A stretch of DNA of 64,000 nucleotides from Gymnorhina tibicen. Its lineage: Eukaryota; Chordata; Aves; Passeriformes; Artamidae. The translations under genes were made by a program, and so were the position numbers. This document shows positions 37,997 through 50,900 of this stretch, one piece after another. The stretch lies in the NCBI GenBank assembly GCA_013399875.1, contig VXAZ01007538.1, positions 186,001 through 250,000 of the forward strand, written 5' to 3'. Under the pieces are notes generated by a model that worked only from the letters and a program-made list of their open reading frames with translations, was not told the DNA's origin and searched no databases. The number at the start of each line of letters is the position of its first letter. The stretch's first letter is position 1.

Positions 37997-40692
37997 CTGT
38001 AAAATTGAATTTGAAAAACAGACAAGAAAAATTATATTCAGTTAAATTATTTGCCTCATTCCACATGTATCTCTGCCTCTACTACAAAGTTAAATGGGAA
38101 TTTTAGGTTACATTTAAATACTTCAGACTGAAAAGTCAAAAAATATTGCAGTTACTGACCGCTAAGTAAGAGACATTGCAACAACAGGGAGGTGCAGGGT
38201 TTTATTCCAAAGAAAGTGAGAGGCTATTATCATAGATGACTGATATGTGCTTAAAATATTGAATAAATATCAGGACCTTCCCAACACAGCTCAGATTATG
38301 TGTTTTGGTGGTGGTTTTGGTTTTTTTAACTGTATATTGCTGCACTGAAGACATCTTTGCCCCCCTGCATGTTAAATGAAGCAACTTCCCAAGATCACTG
38401 TGATTATTAAATCCAGATGGAGAACTTCTGAAGGATATCTGACAAGAATTACGTTAGAGATGGGAAGAAGCATCTTTCATTATCTATTATCAGAACTGTG
38501 ATTCCATTTTCAAAAAGCAAGTGAAATGGGCATAATACTTGATATGTATGGTGTTCCTTTGTTTCAAAGCTCATTTGAACTCAGTTTTCATTCAGGAAAT
38601 TAACATTTTTTTGAACCATCAGCACTAGGCTGCCAATGAGAAAGCCATGGACTATCCTTACTTGTATGTACATCACTGCAGTGAGCAGTGGTTCTGTGTG
38701 GTGTTTAAACAATGCCCATAACTATCTCACCAAGCCCAGTTCTGCCTGTTATGCACAAAATTGCACTTGCATTTTGCATTGGTGTACCAGATGATGTTCA
38801 CCAGACACTAGAATTGGTCTAGAAGATTAAGTAGGAGGCCACATCCTGGAGACAAAAGCTTTTACAGAAGTCCTGAAGAGCCCTAGCAAAGTATCTTCAA
38901 GAGTCTTCTTCATTCACCCAGTCTCCGCTGCCTGAGGGACATGCCTGACTGCCCTCAAGCCAAACACAGCAACACAAACTTTCCCGAAATAATTTAGCTT
39001 CAGTCACCTATCTCCTTAGGCTCTGCAGCCACATCAGCATGTGTTCATACTCATTCCTAGGAATTTATGATTGAAATTAAGAACTTTTTACATTTCAAAA
39101 AGCTGCTATGGAACATGGCCAAGAGCACCTTGCATCCTTGGATAAGGCAGTTGTGTCTCTGAACTCCTGACAAAGGAGGGACAAATATGCAACTAATTAA
39201 TTTCCTGTAACGCCATACCATAAAGTTGATTAGAATCTACATTTCAGTTTCATGTGTGTATGATTTTTTCTGAATATAAAAAAAAAGCTACTGTTACCAG
39301 AAGCAATACCTAACACAGAGTATAAAAATTACTGCAAATTTTGAATCTAGAAGTACTAGTCATATCTAACAGAATAAACAGTGTGTACCAACACGCACAT
39401 TTCATATCAATTTTGTTTTCCAATATTCCTTGAACAAGGTTAAAAACTGTATTAAAGTTTCCTAGATTTTCTGAACTGAACTAAAAACAAGTTTAGCATT
39501 TTTCAGAAGCCGAAATGCTACTCATAAGGGAGTCTTGTCATATGTCCACTGCTGAAACTTTCAAAGCTGAAAGACAGAAATCTTAAACTGATGAAGAGAT
39601 GGTGGTGACATGCTTACTTAAGCTAATCAAATTACAACATCCTGGAAAAGACATGCACTCTTTCACTCTGTGGGGTCTTGTTAAATTGTTCAACTATCCT
39701 GCAGCAGAAAGCTGTAGTATATCTTCAGTATAATATATTCACATATTTGCCAGTATAATTGAATAGGGAAATCTATATCAATAACACAAAAAACCCTGCA
39801 CATATTTTTGCAAGGCAGCTTGTTCAGATGCAAACTTACATGTTCTGCAAGTAAGAAAAGTATAAACCAGGAGATTGGTTTCCTTTGTGCAGTTCTGCTG
39901 TGCCTAGGACAGGCCATTTCAAAGGGTCTGTGGCCAAATGGTTCCAGACTACGGAATTTTTCTACCCTACTGCCAGCTTTGTGCAAGCCAATTTGCTTTG
40001 AAGTTCTGCAGACAGAATATTTCATTTATTCCCCAGCCTCATTTTTTCCTGCACATATGCAAGTCATTTTCAGCACAATATTAACGCTGCAATCATTGGG
40101 AAAAACTTATCAAAAGTTATGCTTCAGGGCATAAATTGATTCTGTCAACCTAAAAGTGAGCTTTACCATAACCCTAATCTAATACATACAAGCTCCACGA
40201 AAGAATATCGTATTCAACTGTTTATTAAGCTCTTTTTCAGTGATCTGATTCATCAAGCTCGCTGCAAGTCAGAGTTATGTCTCCCAAAGGCAATTTAGGT
40301 GTCTAGATTATATAGCAGAATTACAGCATTAGTTTTTTTACCCAAGAGCAAACTATCCGAAGATGATCTTACTTGAAATGATACTGCATATTTGATGTTT
40401 CTTTTTAATAATATGTAAAGTGACTAAATGGAAGTTTTCATTCCTTAGAACTACAAAATAATTTACTTCAAGTGTTGGGGAAATTCTACTTTGACACTGT
40501 GAAATGAAGAATATTTAATACATCAATCCACATTCCTCCACAAAATTCTATGGATCACATCCAATTTTTAAGTAAGCCTGCTCCCAGAACAAAGATGTTA
40601 GGAACTTTTTCACAATGACTCAGAAGCATTAGTTTCATTAGCAGCCTATCTCCTCCTCTGAATGCACCGCATGTGGTTCCCTGCTGCAACTC

Positions 40693-40773
40693 TCTATGCT
40701 TTGATAGCCCTGTACAATGCTGCTTGAACTCCATGCCACAAGGCAACACTGTAAAGAAGCTGAAAGCAAAGAG
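40693..40773 (-). ncRNA. MIR107: mir-107 precursor
   Basis: The 81-base minus-strand hairpin matches the known vertebrate mir-107 precursor with about two differences near its base. The 3p mature sequence occupies 40724-40702 with the seed GCAGCAUU at its 5' end. Its final bases are GGGCUAUCA; the C marks miR-107, since miR-103 has GGGCUAUGA. The 5p arm lies at 40761-40739 and contains CUUCUUUACAGUGUUGCC. The arms pair around the loop at 40738-40725. It sits in PANK1 intron 5 in sense orientation, the same place as in mammals. miR-103/107 is linked to insulin sensitivity, lipid metabolism and Dicer control in mammals; this is prior knowledge. Confidence 0.98.
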
Positions 40774-41567
40774 AACACTGAAAGAGACTCATCCTGACCA
40801 AAAGAGTTGAATTGCCAAGAAAAAAAGAAATATATATGTCTGTAGCCACTTTTCACAACGAAGGAAGGTTATCAGTGGCATTTGATAGGGGCATACACTA
40901 CAGCTCATGCTGTTCAATATATTTTAAAAGTCCTCTAGAGAGGAATATGAGCAACAAATATAATAATGGCATAGAAAATCAAAATAAAAAATAAACAGCA
41001 TAGCAATGCTGAAGAGACATCTTGTGACTGAGGGAAAAACAGAAGATGAAGTTCAAATTAAAAAAGTGAAATGACACAGCTGAAAGGGGGAGAGACACTT
41101 GATTATGCAGACACAATGATAGGCTCCAAATTAGCCACTTTAAGATGATATCATGGAGGGACTGTTGATAATTTCTTAGACATGAGTTCCATGCTCACAA
41201 AAATGAAATATTATGAACTGTGAGTAAAGGAACTCTGAACACAAAATTTATCATATACCATCACAAATTCATTGAGCAACCACACTCCGAATACCATATG
41301 AAGATCTGATAATTCAACCTTAAAATTACAACCATAAAAAGATTAAAAAGAAGAAATGAAGCAGTGCAAAAAAGTGTCTTCTCTTTTTTTCAGAAAGGAA
41401 ACTAGGTATTAGGACCTTCTGTCTTGGAAAGACCAAGAGGGAGACGTGGCAAAGGTTTATGAAATATCAAATCAAAACTCACACCCACCAAAAGCACTAG
41501 TGATTAATTATTTACTATTTCTCATAAAGCCATAAGCTAGATGGGACCCATTAAAGTAATTAGATGG

Positions 41568-41640
41568 CAGTTTGGTGAGTTTCTTGGGTTTGTTCTGTTG
41601 GCAGGTTTTTTGGCTCTGTGTGTGTGTGTATATGTTGTTG
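41568..41640 (+). repeat. G/T-rich low-complexity stretch with a short TG run
   Basis: T runs with GG or GGG and a TGTGTGTGTGTATATG segment within PANK1 intron 5. Simple-sequence DNA. Confidence 0.5.
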
Positions 41641-42457
41641 ATTAAAAATATAAAAGCAGCAGCAATTTCTTCTACCAACAGAATGCTGTGCAGCTAAAAC
41701 ACCTGTGTTTTAAAAAATTATATAAATTCATTGTCTGCTCAGAGCAGATAAAAGGTATTCGTTAGCACATAATAGTAAAGGATGCAACCTGCAGATAAAA
41801 ACAAGGGCCTAAATTTCTGGGTTTGTGGTGGGGATTTTTGTGTTTGTTTTTTTTTTTAACTGCTGGAAGCTGTAGTGTATGGATGGAACAATCCATCCAT
41901 ATTTATCATGCCTAATGAAAAGAATGTAATAAGCATCTGATAGGAGTTTGAGGCAGGAAAATGAACTGCATTTTTCTTCTTTCTGACACAATGCAATGGA
42001 ACTTACATCTATCCAAACATTTAACACAATACACAATTTGAACTCATCCTGCTATGGAAACAATCCAAGTAAAATAGTATTCAAAATAAATTCTGTCATG
42101 CTATAGTAAAATCTGTAAATAACTACAAAGTAAGAGTAATAATTAGTATTACAAACATGTTAATATCTATGTATTACAACTTGAGAACAACTGAACACTC
42201 CTGCCTGAAGCTCAATGCCTCAAAGACATCTTCACATTCAATTTTTCTCCCTCTTCCCTAGCTTTGAAGCTCAAACAGCCTTACACTTTGCATCAAAGCA
42301 TACACATAACAAGTCACAAGAGTTATGAGGTGACATTAAACATGCATATTTACCAAGGCCAGTGACATACCTACTATGCCAGCAATTTGCATTTCTGCAT
42401 CCTGATAATCTCACTATGTTGTTGCTAAAGGTTTTAAGCTCACGGTAAATAACTTAC

Positions 42458-42581
42458 CTCATTCAATGCACACATGCGAGCAATAGAACCTATGTTGTTG
42501 GTGATGGTGACCAAAGTAGCTCTGGCCAAGTCCTCTTTACTGATGGAATCTCTCTTTTCTTTACTCATCATGTGACCAAAG
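42458..42581 (-). CDS. PANK1: PANK1 coding exon 5
   Basis: The 124-base exon completes a split Ser codon (AG|C) and encodes residues 272-312: [20 protein letters not shown] then [20 protein letters not shown] and E. The [14 protein letters not shown] block is invariant in animal pantothenate kinases and contributes to the dimer core. The acceptor CTCACACAG and donor GAG|GTAAGT are strong. His274 replaces the Asn seen in human PANK1 (FGNMM); the codon is CAC. Confidence 0.97.
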
Positions 42582-42990
42582 CTGTGTGAGGAAGATCATG
42601 TCTTTTAACATGAGATATTTAGGAGTGATAAAAGCCCTTCAAATTTTATCATTTAGCAAGCTTTGCTTGGATTTGATATCCCTTCATTTGTGACAGATTT
42701 GAAATGTGAAAAAGAATCTTATTAGAAAGGCAGAACAATGAGTAAGGACACTTCCAAAATAACTGTAATTTAAATAGAAGCAAACTACATCAGGCATTAC
42801 TTACACCTGTTTAAAAAAAAAAAAAAAAAAAGAGCAAGAAGTAGGTGAGAGATCTAAGGACAAACCCCATGATACATCGAGTGACATTTCCACATGGACT
42901 CAGTGCATAGTCCAGAGATTATGCAGTCAGTTTAGCATGCACAGGAAGTTTCCCAAGGGACTCCTTACAAACAGCTCAGTGAACACGTAC
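42582..42990 (-). other. PANK1: PANK1 intron 4
   Basis: A 409-base intron with donor AAG|GTACGTG and acceptor CACACAG. It contains a 19-base A run (plus strand, 42813-42831), which is T in the transcript. Confidence 0.85.
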
Positions 42991-43167
42991 CTTGACGCTA
43001 CAGCAGATCCTTGAAGGCCAAACCGCTCATAGTCTCCCCCATAAATATCTTTCACCAGCTTATCCACATTGGTGCTGTCTCCTTTTGCGGCCATTTCCAG
43101 CGCTTCTTCAAATGTCTCGCAGCCAGTGAGCAAACAGCACAGGCCCAGGAATGTTCCTCCTCCAAGG
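42991..43167 (-). CDS. PANK1: PANK1 coding exon 4
   Basis: The 177-base exon encodes residues 213-270 between two split Ser codons. It begins [20 protein letters not shown] and ends [14 protein letters not shown]. The LGGGT motif lies in the nucleotide and acyl-CoA binding region, and GGDYERFGL is a conserved active-site loop. LQGSAVAS is characteristic of PANK1, whereas PANK2 and PANK3 have LPGWAVAS, so this exon discriminates the paralogues. The acceptor is GCTTTTCTAG and the donor AAG|GTACGTG. Confidence 0.97.
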
Positions 43168-44729
43168 CTAGAAAAGCACAGTCCCTTCAGACCAGCAGCT
43201 TGAGCTAGCTTTTACCACAACTCCTCAGACTGCCATTTACAACACGCTGTACACAGGTGCCAACTGTATCTAGCAACTCCTCCCTCAGAGGAGTTAACAC
43301 AGACACCCTACACTGAGTTTCTATTTAACACAAGTATCAACCAGTGTGGTTTTAACTGATCCAGACTTGAGTCTTTAATACTTAAATAGGATAAATTATA
43401 CTCAAGGGTTAGCTAAAAATAAGGTCTAATCCAACACCACAGATACCACTTCGCTATTTGTAGCGGTTAAAGTTTTCCGCACAAGAATAATTAGCCAGCA
43501 GAGCACTCAAATAAGTGATGAAAGAACGAACAGTGAACAAAGGTAAGTGTATACAGGGCTGGCAGCCAAGACAGATCTTGTCCCCCTAGCCAGTGGCAGG
43601 AAGCAGTCTGGTTGGCTCTTTTTCAAAGCAAGCCTCGCATCAGCCCCGAAATGTTCTTTCCCTGCAAGAACTCCAAGCAAGGAGCACTCACTTGAATATT
43701 TTGTAAAGGCTCAAGTACAATATTTACTGACTACATAAATTTATCTGGGAGTATTTAACTGTGCATAATATGTTGCTAACTCATTAAAGTTCTACTTTGG
43801 ACTTTTCAGTTTTACAGACATGAACTTCAACTTACTAACCTCTACATCCTTCCTCATTCTTTCTTGGCCACTGACAAAGTTACCTTATTTGCAGTGACTG
43901 CAGTCACAGCAACTGGAGCCACTGCAAACAAGAGGATCAGTGAGATACCACACTCGCACTGCATGAAAAAGCACAGGAGGTCAGATAGGAACACTGTTTA
44001 GTCCGTGCTCCTGGATTACTGGGTAAGTTTTTCAGAACATATCTCATAGCACTGTAATATAGTCAGTATCTGAACAGCAGAAAGCTCTGCACACCAGCCA
44101 CAAGACAGTATTGATTTCATCGTTTACAATAAGTCAACAACCCACTGCAGTTATGTTTTTCCTTCCATAGTGGAAAGGATTAGAAGCACGTCTATTGATG
44201 CCAAAATCTCTGTGCTTGAAAAAGACCCAGAACTGCAGGAAATCCAGTATGTCCCCCATTGAACTTGTATCCATCTGTACTGTCTACAGAAAAATGGCTC
44301 ATGGCTACCATTATGGCAATGATATGCCCTAGGTCAGGCAATAGAAGACATACATGCAAGCCATGTGCAGTATACAGGAGAAACTTTAACATGCACCATG
44401 CACCAAAGAACAGAATGCAGGGGAGAGAAGATTCATTTGCTGGGACAGGTTTGTTTTGGTAATCCACAGCAAGAGATGGGAAATAGGTAAGAACACCAAC
44501 AAGAGACTAAGGCAGGTCTAAAGTTGAACAGATCAATGATTTCCCTGATGTAGATCTCCTCTCTGAAGGAATCCTAGGATATTTTCAGCCTTGCTACTGG
44601 CAGGCTTTTAAAAGAAATGGGAAGACATGCACAATTTGGGGCTGTAGCTACTGATCACACTGTCTAATTCTACCTGCTCAGCTGTGAAGGAGAAAAGAAA
44701 ACAGTTAAAAGAAACAAAAGTAAATTTAC
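43168..44729 (-). other. PANK1: PANK1 intron 3
   Basis: A 1.56-kb intron with donor CAG|GTAAATT and acceptor TTTTCTAG. Nothing else is recognised. Confidence 0.85.
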
Positions 44730-44983
44730 CTGGATCCTGTAACTCTTTTATAATTGTCCTTAGAATACACAGCTAGGATGCTGACCCCTGAGCCTATGTT
44801 AACCAGCAGCATAGGATATGGATTGTCAAGGCAGTAAGGCTTTTTCTGGCACTGTTCAGGATCTGTAGGACTTTCAAAATAATAGCACTCTGGTTGGCCA
44901 TTGAAACCAACAGAATCAACATAAAGGAGGCCCTGGATCAAACAGTCCAGTTCATCCAGTTTATAGAGCTGTAGATCAGCCAT
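44730..44983 (-). CDS. PANK1: PANK1 coding exon 3 with catalytic Glu138 and Arg207
   Basis: The 254-base exon encodes residues 128-211, from [15 protein letters not shown] to [11 protein letters not shown], then opens a split Ser codon. In the numbering of human PANK3, Glu138 (in KLDELD) is the catalytic base and Arg207 (in YKRVTG) binds substrate; both are present at the same positions here. The [16 protein letters not shown] block forms the core of the active site. Ser211 replaces Thr of the usual VTGTSLGGG, a conservative change at an exon border. The acceptor TTCTTTTACAG precedes an ATG codon at the exon start, which is an internal Met and not a start. Confidence 0.97.
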
Positions 44984-47900
44984 CTGTAAAAGAACAACAA
45001 GAAATTAATAAACACACATTTCCTAGTATAATACAACACTGAGATGGACAAAAGGCTCCACTGAAGCACTTTAATCACTTTAATAGTAACACATTATGCT
45101 ATTTAAGCAGTACAAAGATCTAAGCATGAAGTCAGAAATAAAAGTTCACTATCTGCCTGTCAACAGGTACCTCCCAAAACAAGGATGTGCTATGCAGTAA
45201 TGCCATCTAGTTCCTCTGCCTTTGAGACATTCTGGGCTCTGCAAGCAGGAAGTATTTCTTCCCCTCAGTATTCTGAAGCAATAAATTTCTTTCCCCTCAT
45301 TCCCAGCCCAAGAGGAGCTGTGTTCGGCAGCTTTGGGCAGTATCTGACATATGCCTACACAGCAGCATTCCTCAGGATGCAAAGTACTTTAGTTCATCAT
45401 TCAACTACATTTCCCAGCAATTTAATGAAATTTTCAATAGAAGCATGAAGATGTGCAGGTTATGTTAATATGCACAAAATATACAGTGGATTTTTTTTTT
45501 AGTACATGTCACCAGTTAGTCTGGTTATTTTTTTAAACTACGATGAGCACTTTAAAATGCCTCATGAAAAACCGAGGCATAACCCCTATGTTTGGTGAAA
45601 AACCATATAAAACATCCAAACAAAAAGACTGTCAGGCCCATGCCCCCAGCAGAATATAACTTTAAGAGAAGGCAGACAATCAGTAACAAAAGCTGACAAA
45701 AGACATTCCCTCTGCGATCTTGCAAGTCACCATGACTGTACTTCAACAGATATGTCTACTTGCCATAGCATTCTATTCACTAGAATTAGAAATAACAACA
45801 TCCCTTTCTCAAAATAGGATACACTGACCAACTGTAGAAAGTCTCCTCTCCATTTTTAGGTAGAAGAGAGGGCGAAAAAAACCTGTGAAGTTGTCCAAAT
45901 CCTGAGGTCATTTTCATCCTCACACATGCAAAGCAGGTCATGCCTAATTCTACTTTCTAGCAAAAAAAAAAAGCAAGAGAGTATAATGGAGTTATAGAGT
46001 ACACAGCTGGTTCTCCAGCATTTGGATACTGCAGGATGTTTTTATAACAGCTAATGGAGCAGATTTACATGGGTAACTATGTCCTATTTTTAATTCTGGA
46101 AGCTATATTAAGTCACTATAAAGAGGGAAGATATTTTTGTGGAACAGGCATGGTCAATAGGTTACATTCTTTTAAGCTATTTAAATCTCCCCTGTTAAGT
46201 CTTTGCTCTACTCGTACACAGCTCTCACTTGCCACAATGGAAAGCCATCCCACTCTTTGGGTCTGTCCTTTTGTTTTACTTGCCACTCCTCAAATCCTGT
46301 AACCAGGGAAAAGAAATAAGACCAAAAAAAACCCCAAACCAGCAGTCTCAAAGACCTCAATATAATCCAGTTATTCATAGGACAAGCAAGAGAGATGGAG
46401 ATCATTTCTCCTTGTTTCTGTATTTTCTCCTGCAACTTCTGCAATCCCTTTGTATTTTTTTCTTGGTTACCACATAGCTACACAAATTTAAATTAGAGAA
46501 ATGCATCATAAAAGACTTGAACCATTTAGCTAGAAAATACAAAGAATAAGCATAATTCATGAGAAAAAGTTTTTCAAGAAATGTTATCAAATTCTTAAGG
46601 CTACTTTGCAAATATCTTGGATTTAATCAATTTCTTACCATTAGACCGAGAGGAAAAGCTCCAAGATATACACAATGCAACATATCAACATAATAAACCC
46701 TTCATGCACTCTTTATCACAATGAACATTGCATTGAGGCAACCAAGTCATCGCTCCTTATACGATTTATTTAGTTCAACAAACATTGCACATACCTAGAT
46801 GACATAAGGAAATATTCTATACTACCCATGATACTTCCCTAGGTTATGTGCTGCGCAGTGTCAGTTTCCTCACCTCAGTGTATAAGCTAGATGCAACACG
46901 ACCAAACACGATCTAACACAGATGCACAAACGTGCTGTGAACGAGGAGCTGTTGTACAAAGACAAGTCATTAGCAGATTTATGCCCCCTACTACCAAAAC
47001 CTCTATTCTAATGTAAGCCAAATACCCAGCCACAAGGTGCTTTTGTCTGATCCACGCTACACTTTTACAAACAGGTAAGCACTAGTCAGAGACCTTGCAA
47101 GACACAAACAAGTAATACAAATCAGAGTTAAGCACTTCTGGCATCAGTGCAAAAGCACAGACAAAATCCTTGATTCTACAAACTCTCCAGTCAGCTCACC
47201 AACTCTGAAAGAACAGAACAAGAGAAACTAATCAAGTTCTTTCTCAAGCACTACACAGAGAGGTTTTATTAGGTCCAGCACTCCATGTATAAAAGACATA
47301 CTGAAATTTGTTCTGCTTTTTATAGCTCTGTGCTATATTTAACAGTTGATATACTGTAAGCAGAGAAGTCCTGTTACTGCTTTCTTTCATGTTTGATATT
47401 CACAGCGGACTGAAAAACTATTTTCCTGTGTCGTTGCAGCAGTCAGGTTTTGATTTCTGGAATAAGCAAGACAGGCACCAGTATTCTACGTCAATCCACC
47501 TTCGTTCAGAGAAGCAAAAGCTCTGCAGCCACCAGACACCCAAGGCTCCAAATAGCTTAGTGAGCCACCACAGTTCTTATTTCTAAACAGAAATTAGGGC
47601 AAAGTTTCAAGTAATGTAGTAACCCCATCTTGTACAAGAAGCCATGATAGAGCCAGGGGCACAGTTCAGTCCCCTTCCCTGCATAGAGAACTACCTTTTT
47701 GCTCACAATGTCTCAAAGCAGCAAAACTGCATTGAAGAATCAATGTGCATGTAACCATTGTAACTAATTTACAAGTAGGCAAACATTTCTTCCTGCTGCC
47801 ATCATCTGACCTACCAATCTACTCATCCTCAACTTTCAGCTGTTCAAACACCTTCTCCTTAGAGGAACCAAAGTTTATGTGCAAATATGCGTAACAAAAC

Positions 47901-50900
47901 CAGAAGCTGTGTCTAGAAGCACATTTTAACTGGATGTTTTTCCTGCAACGTTTACAAAATGCATTCGCAGGTATTTTCCAGCCCTTTACAATTCCTAATG
48001 TGAAGGCAGACAGCAAAATGGTCAACTTAGCTCTCTACAGGTTATGTCAGAAAGTTGTGTTATGAGAAGAACAACTGCAGAACAAAGTAGTATACAGGAT
48101 CCTGGAGGGAAAATTTATGATGATTACAGGGAAACCACATGTACATTTTTTAAAAGAATAATTTTTCTGTATTATAACCAGACTGTAGATATTCCTCTTC
48201 TTTTAAGACTGTTTTTTAAATAATGGGGAAGTGAACAAAACACTTTAGACCTCAAAAAACTCTCCAGGACCATCAAAAGGAGCAACTTAGGACTTCAACC
48301 ATGCTTGCAAGCAAGTGCAACACATCAAGAAGTAGCCAACACTTTCCCTTATGACCATAGCAACAAACTCCTGAAACTCAGCTCATTTCAAGGATCCAAA
48401 AAGTCTGCTGTAACTGCGTACAGATGCTATTTCAAGAAGAATGAAAGCCGATCTCTTGTAGTCTTCCAAGAAGTGCTGGAAAATAGTGTTATCTGTTGAA
48501 ATTTGGACTTGGATTTCTTTGTTGTTTGTCTTGTTTGTTTTTTAAATATTGTGCATAATGTAAAAAAAAAAAAAAAAATATTAGCTGTATTCAAGTACCA
48601 AGCAGTATAAAAAGAAAAAACATGGTACCAGCTTGTTTCTGCTTTCAAGTAAGGAAGCACGTAAGTCAAAGACTTGGGTTCCATTTGTTCGTTATTATGG
48701 GTGAGCAAATATTTCCACTTCAGCAAGGTAAACATGAAACATCCCAGTCCTCTAGAAGTGAGCTGAGGGAGGCTATGACATATATGCACTGGGGTTGAAG
48801 ACTAATGTATCACCATTGGTGTGCAGACCTATTTTCGATGAAGCTCCAGCTCATGAAACATTGCATCCACTTTTACTGAGTTCTGGTGAACACAGGAAAG
48901 TCTGAACCTAGATGCAGTTGCAAGTGCATTTTTCTCTTGGACTTTCAATGAGAAATATGATTTTTTTTCTGTAAAAAACTGTTATGAACATAACATCTTG
49001 CAAGTTTTAATTATGAATTACAACAGCCTCATTTGCTATATCACTCTGGCTTTTACGTCTGCTGGGCATTGCTCCAGTTTTTATTTCTTAGAATAGCTTA
49101 CAATCTAGCTTTTCCTTCCATCTCCCTCCCATTACCTCTCCTCCACTTTCATAAAGACTTTGCTTTCTTTATATTTGATTATCTTCACTTCAATCCCCAA
49201 CCCTGCTACTTTATGGAGCTGAAAATAACCACTCACGTTCAAACAAGACAAAGTCTAATGCAAATCCAACATTCACTGAGGCAGAAGAAAAGATTCACTC
49301 TGTATCAGCTTTGGGCAAAAAAAGCACTCATCAGGAATCCTGTGCAGAGCTCTGCCCTCTTGCACTGCCAGCCGTAAGGATCTCTTGTCTCTCCACAGGG
49401 AAGAGATGCACATTGTTTCTCCCCATTCCCTCTGAAGAGGTTACTTTACCCATTCTCTGGATGCCGCTTTCAACTCCAGCCCAGCCCCTACAGCCTGAGC
49501 AGCTGCCTCCAGCCTCCACAGCAAGATTTTTGGGTGTCTCACTCTAACTGTGAAAGAGTTACACAGCTCTTACTCATCCTACAACACAAGACAGTGCATT
49601 TATTTGTTTTAAGACAAATACAGTCTATAAGTCATCCTCAGGCATTCAGTTCATACCACAAAGTCAAGCCTTAGAATTAGCTAATAACTGGCACAAGAAA
49701 ATCACTATCCAACAGCCAAGCTCACTTTTAAAGTGTTTTTCTTCACAGGAAGGTCAAGGCCTGAGTTTGAGTTTGTGTTGCTAAAAGATTTCCCTCTTCC
49801 CCTGTCCCAAATGTTCTTGATTAAGTGATTGGGGTTTTTTAGCCCAGATGCTGCTCCCACTGAAGACAGCATTAAAATCTCTATCACGACAAGTCAGGTT
49901 CTGCAAGTATCTGTTCAGGAAAGGAATACAAAGATCCCACCCTTGAGCCACTGCAATCAGCAGAAATTTTATAATAGAGCAGGTTTTAATCAAAAGTCTG
50001 AATAGCCCTTCCTCCCCTCATCCTGCCCACCCTTTACATTGAGTTGCTTTACAAAACTGAGTGGTAGGCTAAAAATTCATTCCTCATTACATTAACAGCA
50101 CACTTCTGTGCAAGTAATGTGCCTGTGCTATCATGGAGGAGTCACAGAGCACAGAGAGATTCATCTCACAAGCAAGTAAGTCTAAGTACTCCTTACTTTT
50201 ACAGAAGTGGTTACTTGAGCATTTACAGAATATGTGAAGTGACAGTACGCAGTTGGGGAAAGGAGGAAGGATTATCAGAATTAGGCTGCAGATTCATCTA
50301 TGCCTTAACACCACTGTTACCTGAAAATAAAGACAGCCAGCCATAAAGAACAGTCATTCAGAGAGGAGGTAAAAAAAAGAACAAAAAAACAAGGAAAAAA
50401 ACCCCTAGGCTGGAAACAGTCCTTTTGGTGAATTACTTACTGATGCTCTCTTCAATGAACATTAAGTATAACCATATGGTTGGTAGAAGTATTTCTGTGC
50501 TCTAGTGTAATGAATAGAGTCGATTTTCCTACTTCTACGGGAAGCACTCAGATCTTCAGAATGAAGCACATGATTTACTAAGCTACTGATTGACAAATGA
50601 TCCAACATATTGCCAGCAATCAGTAAGCAAACCATGGAGACTTCTTCAGGTATCCACCTCTCCAACACTGCACATCATATGAGGGAGGTAAAATAGCTAA
50701 ACCGAGGTAGCTTTGTAGATTGAGCTGCCTTTTTATAGAACAAAAAACAGGCTTAAGGTACACAGAATATGTCTCACCATTTTGTGTTATTTTTTAATAC
50801 CCAAAAGCAACAGAGATGTCTAGATCAAACCTATTTAACTCATTTAGGAATTCAGAACTAGACAATGCAACAAGTAACAAGGCAAGTAACAAGAGGGTAT

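Larger units (their letters stand above)
37997..42457 (-). other. PANK1: PANK1 intron 5, host of mir-107
   Basis: A 4.46-kb phase-0 intron with donor GAG|GTAAGT and acceptor TTTTACAG. It contains the mir-107 precursor on the same strand as PANK1, so the microRNA is expected to be processed from the PANK1 pre-mRNA. No other gene is visible. Confidence 0.9.

Noticed and set aside
42813..42831. The 19-base A run as the tail of a retroposed element
   Set aside because: No element body or target-site duplication can be seen beside it; the runs at 48562 and 58562 are likewise bare.
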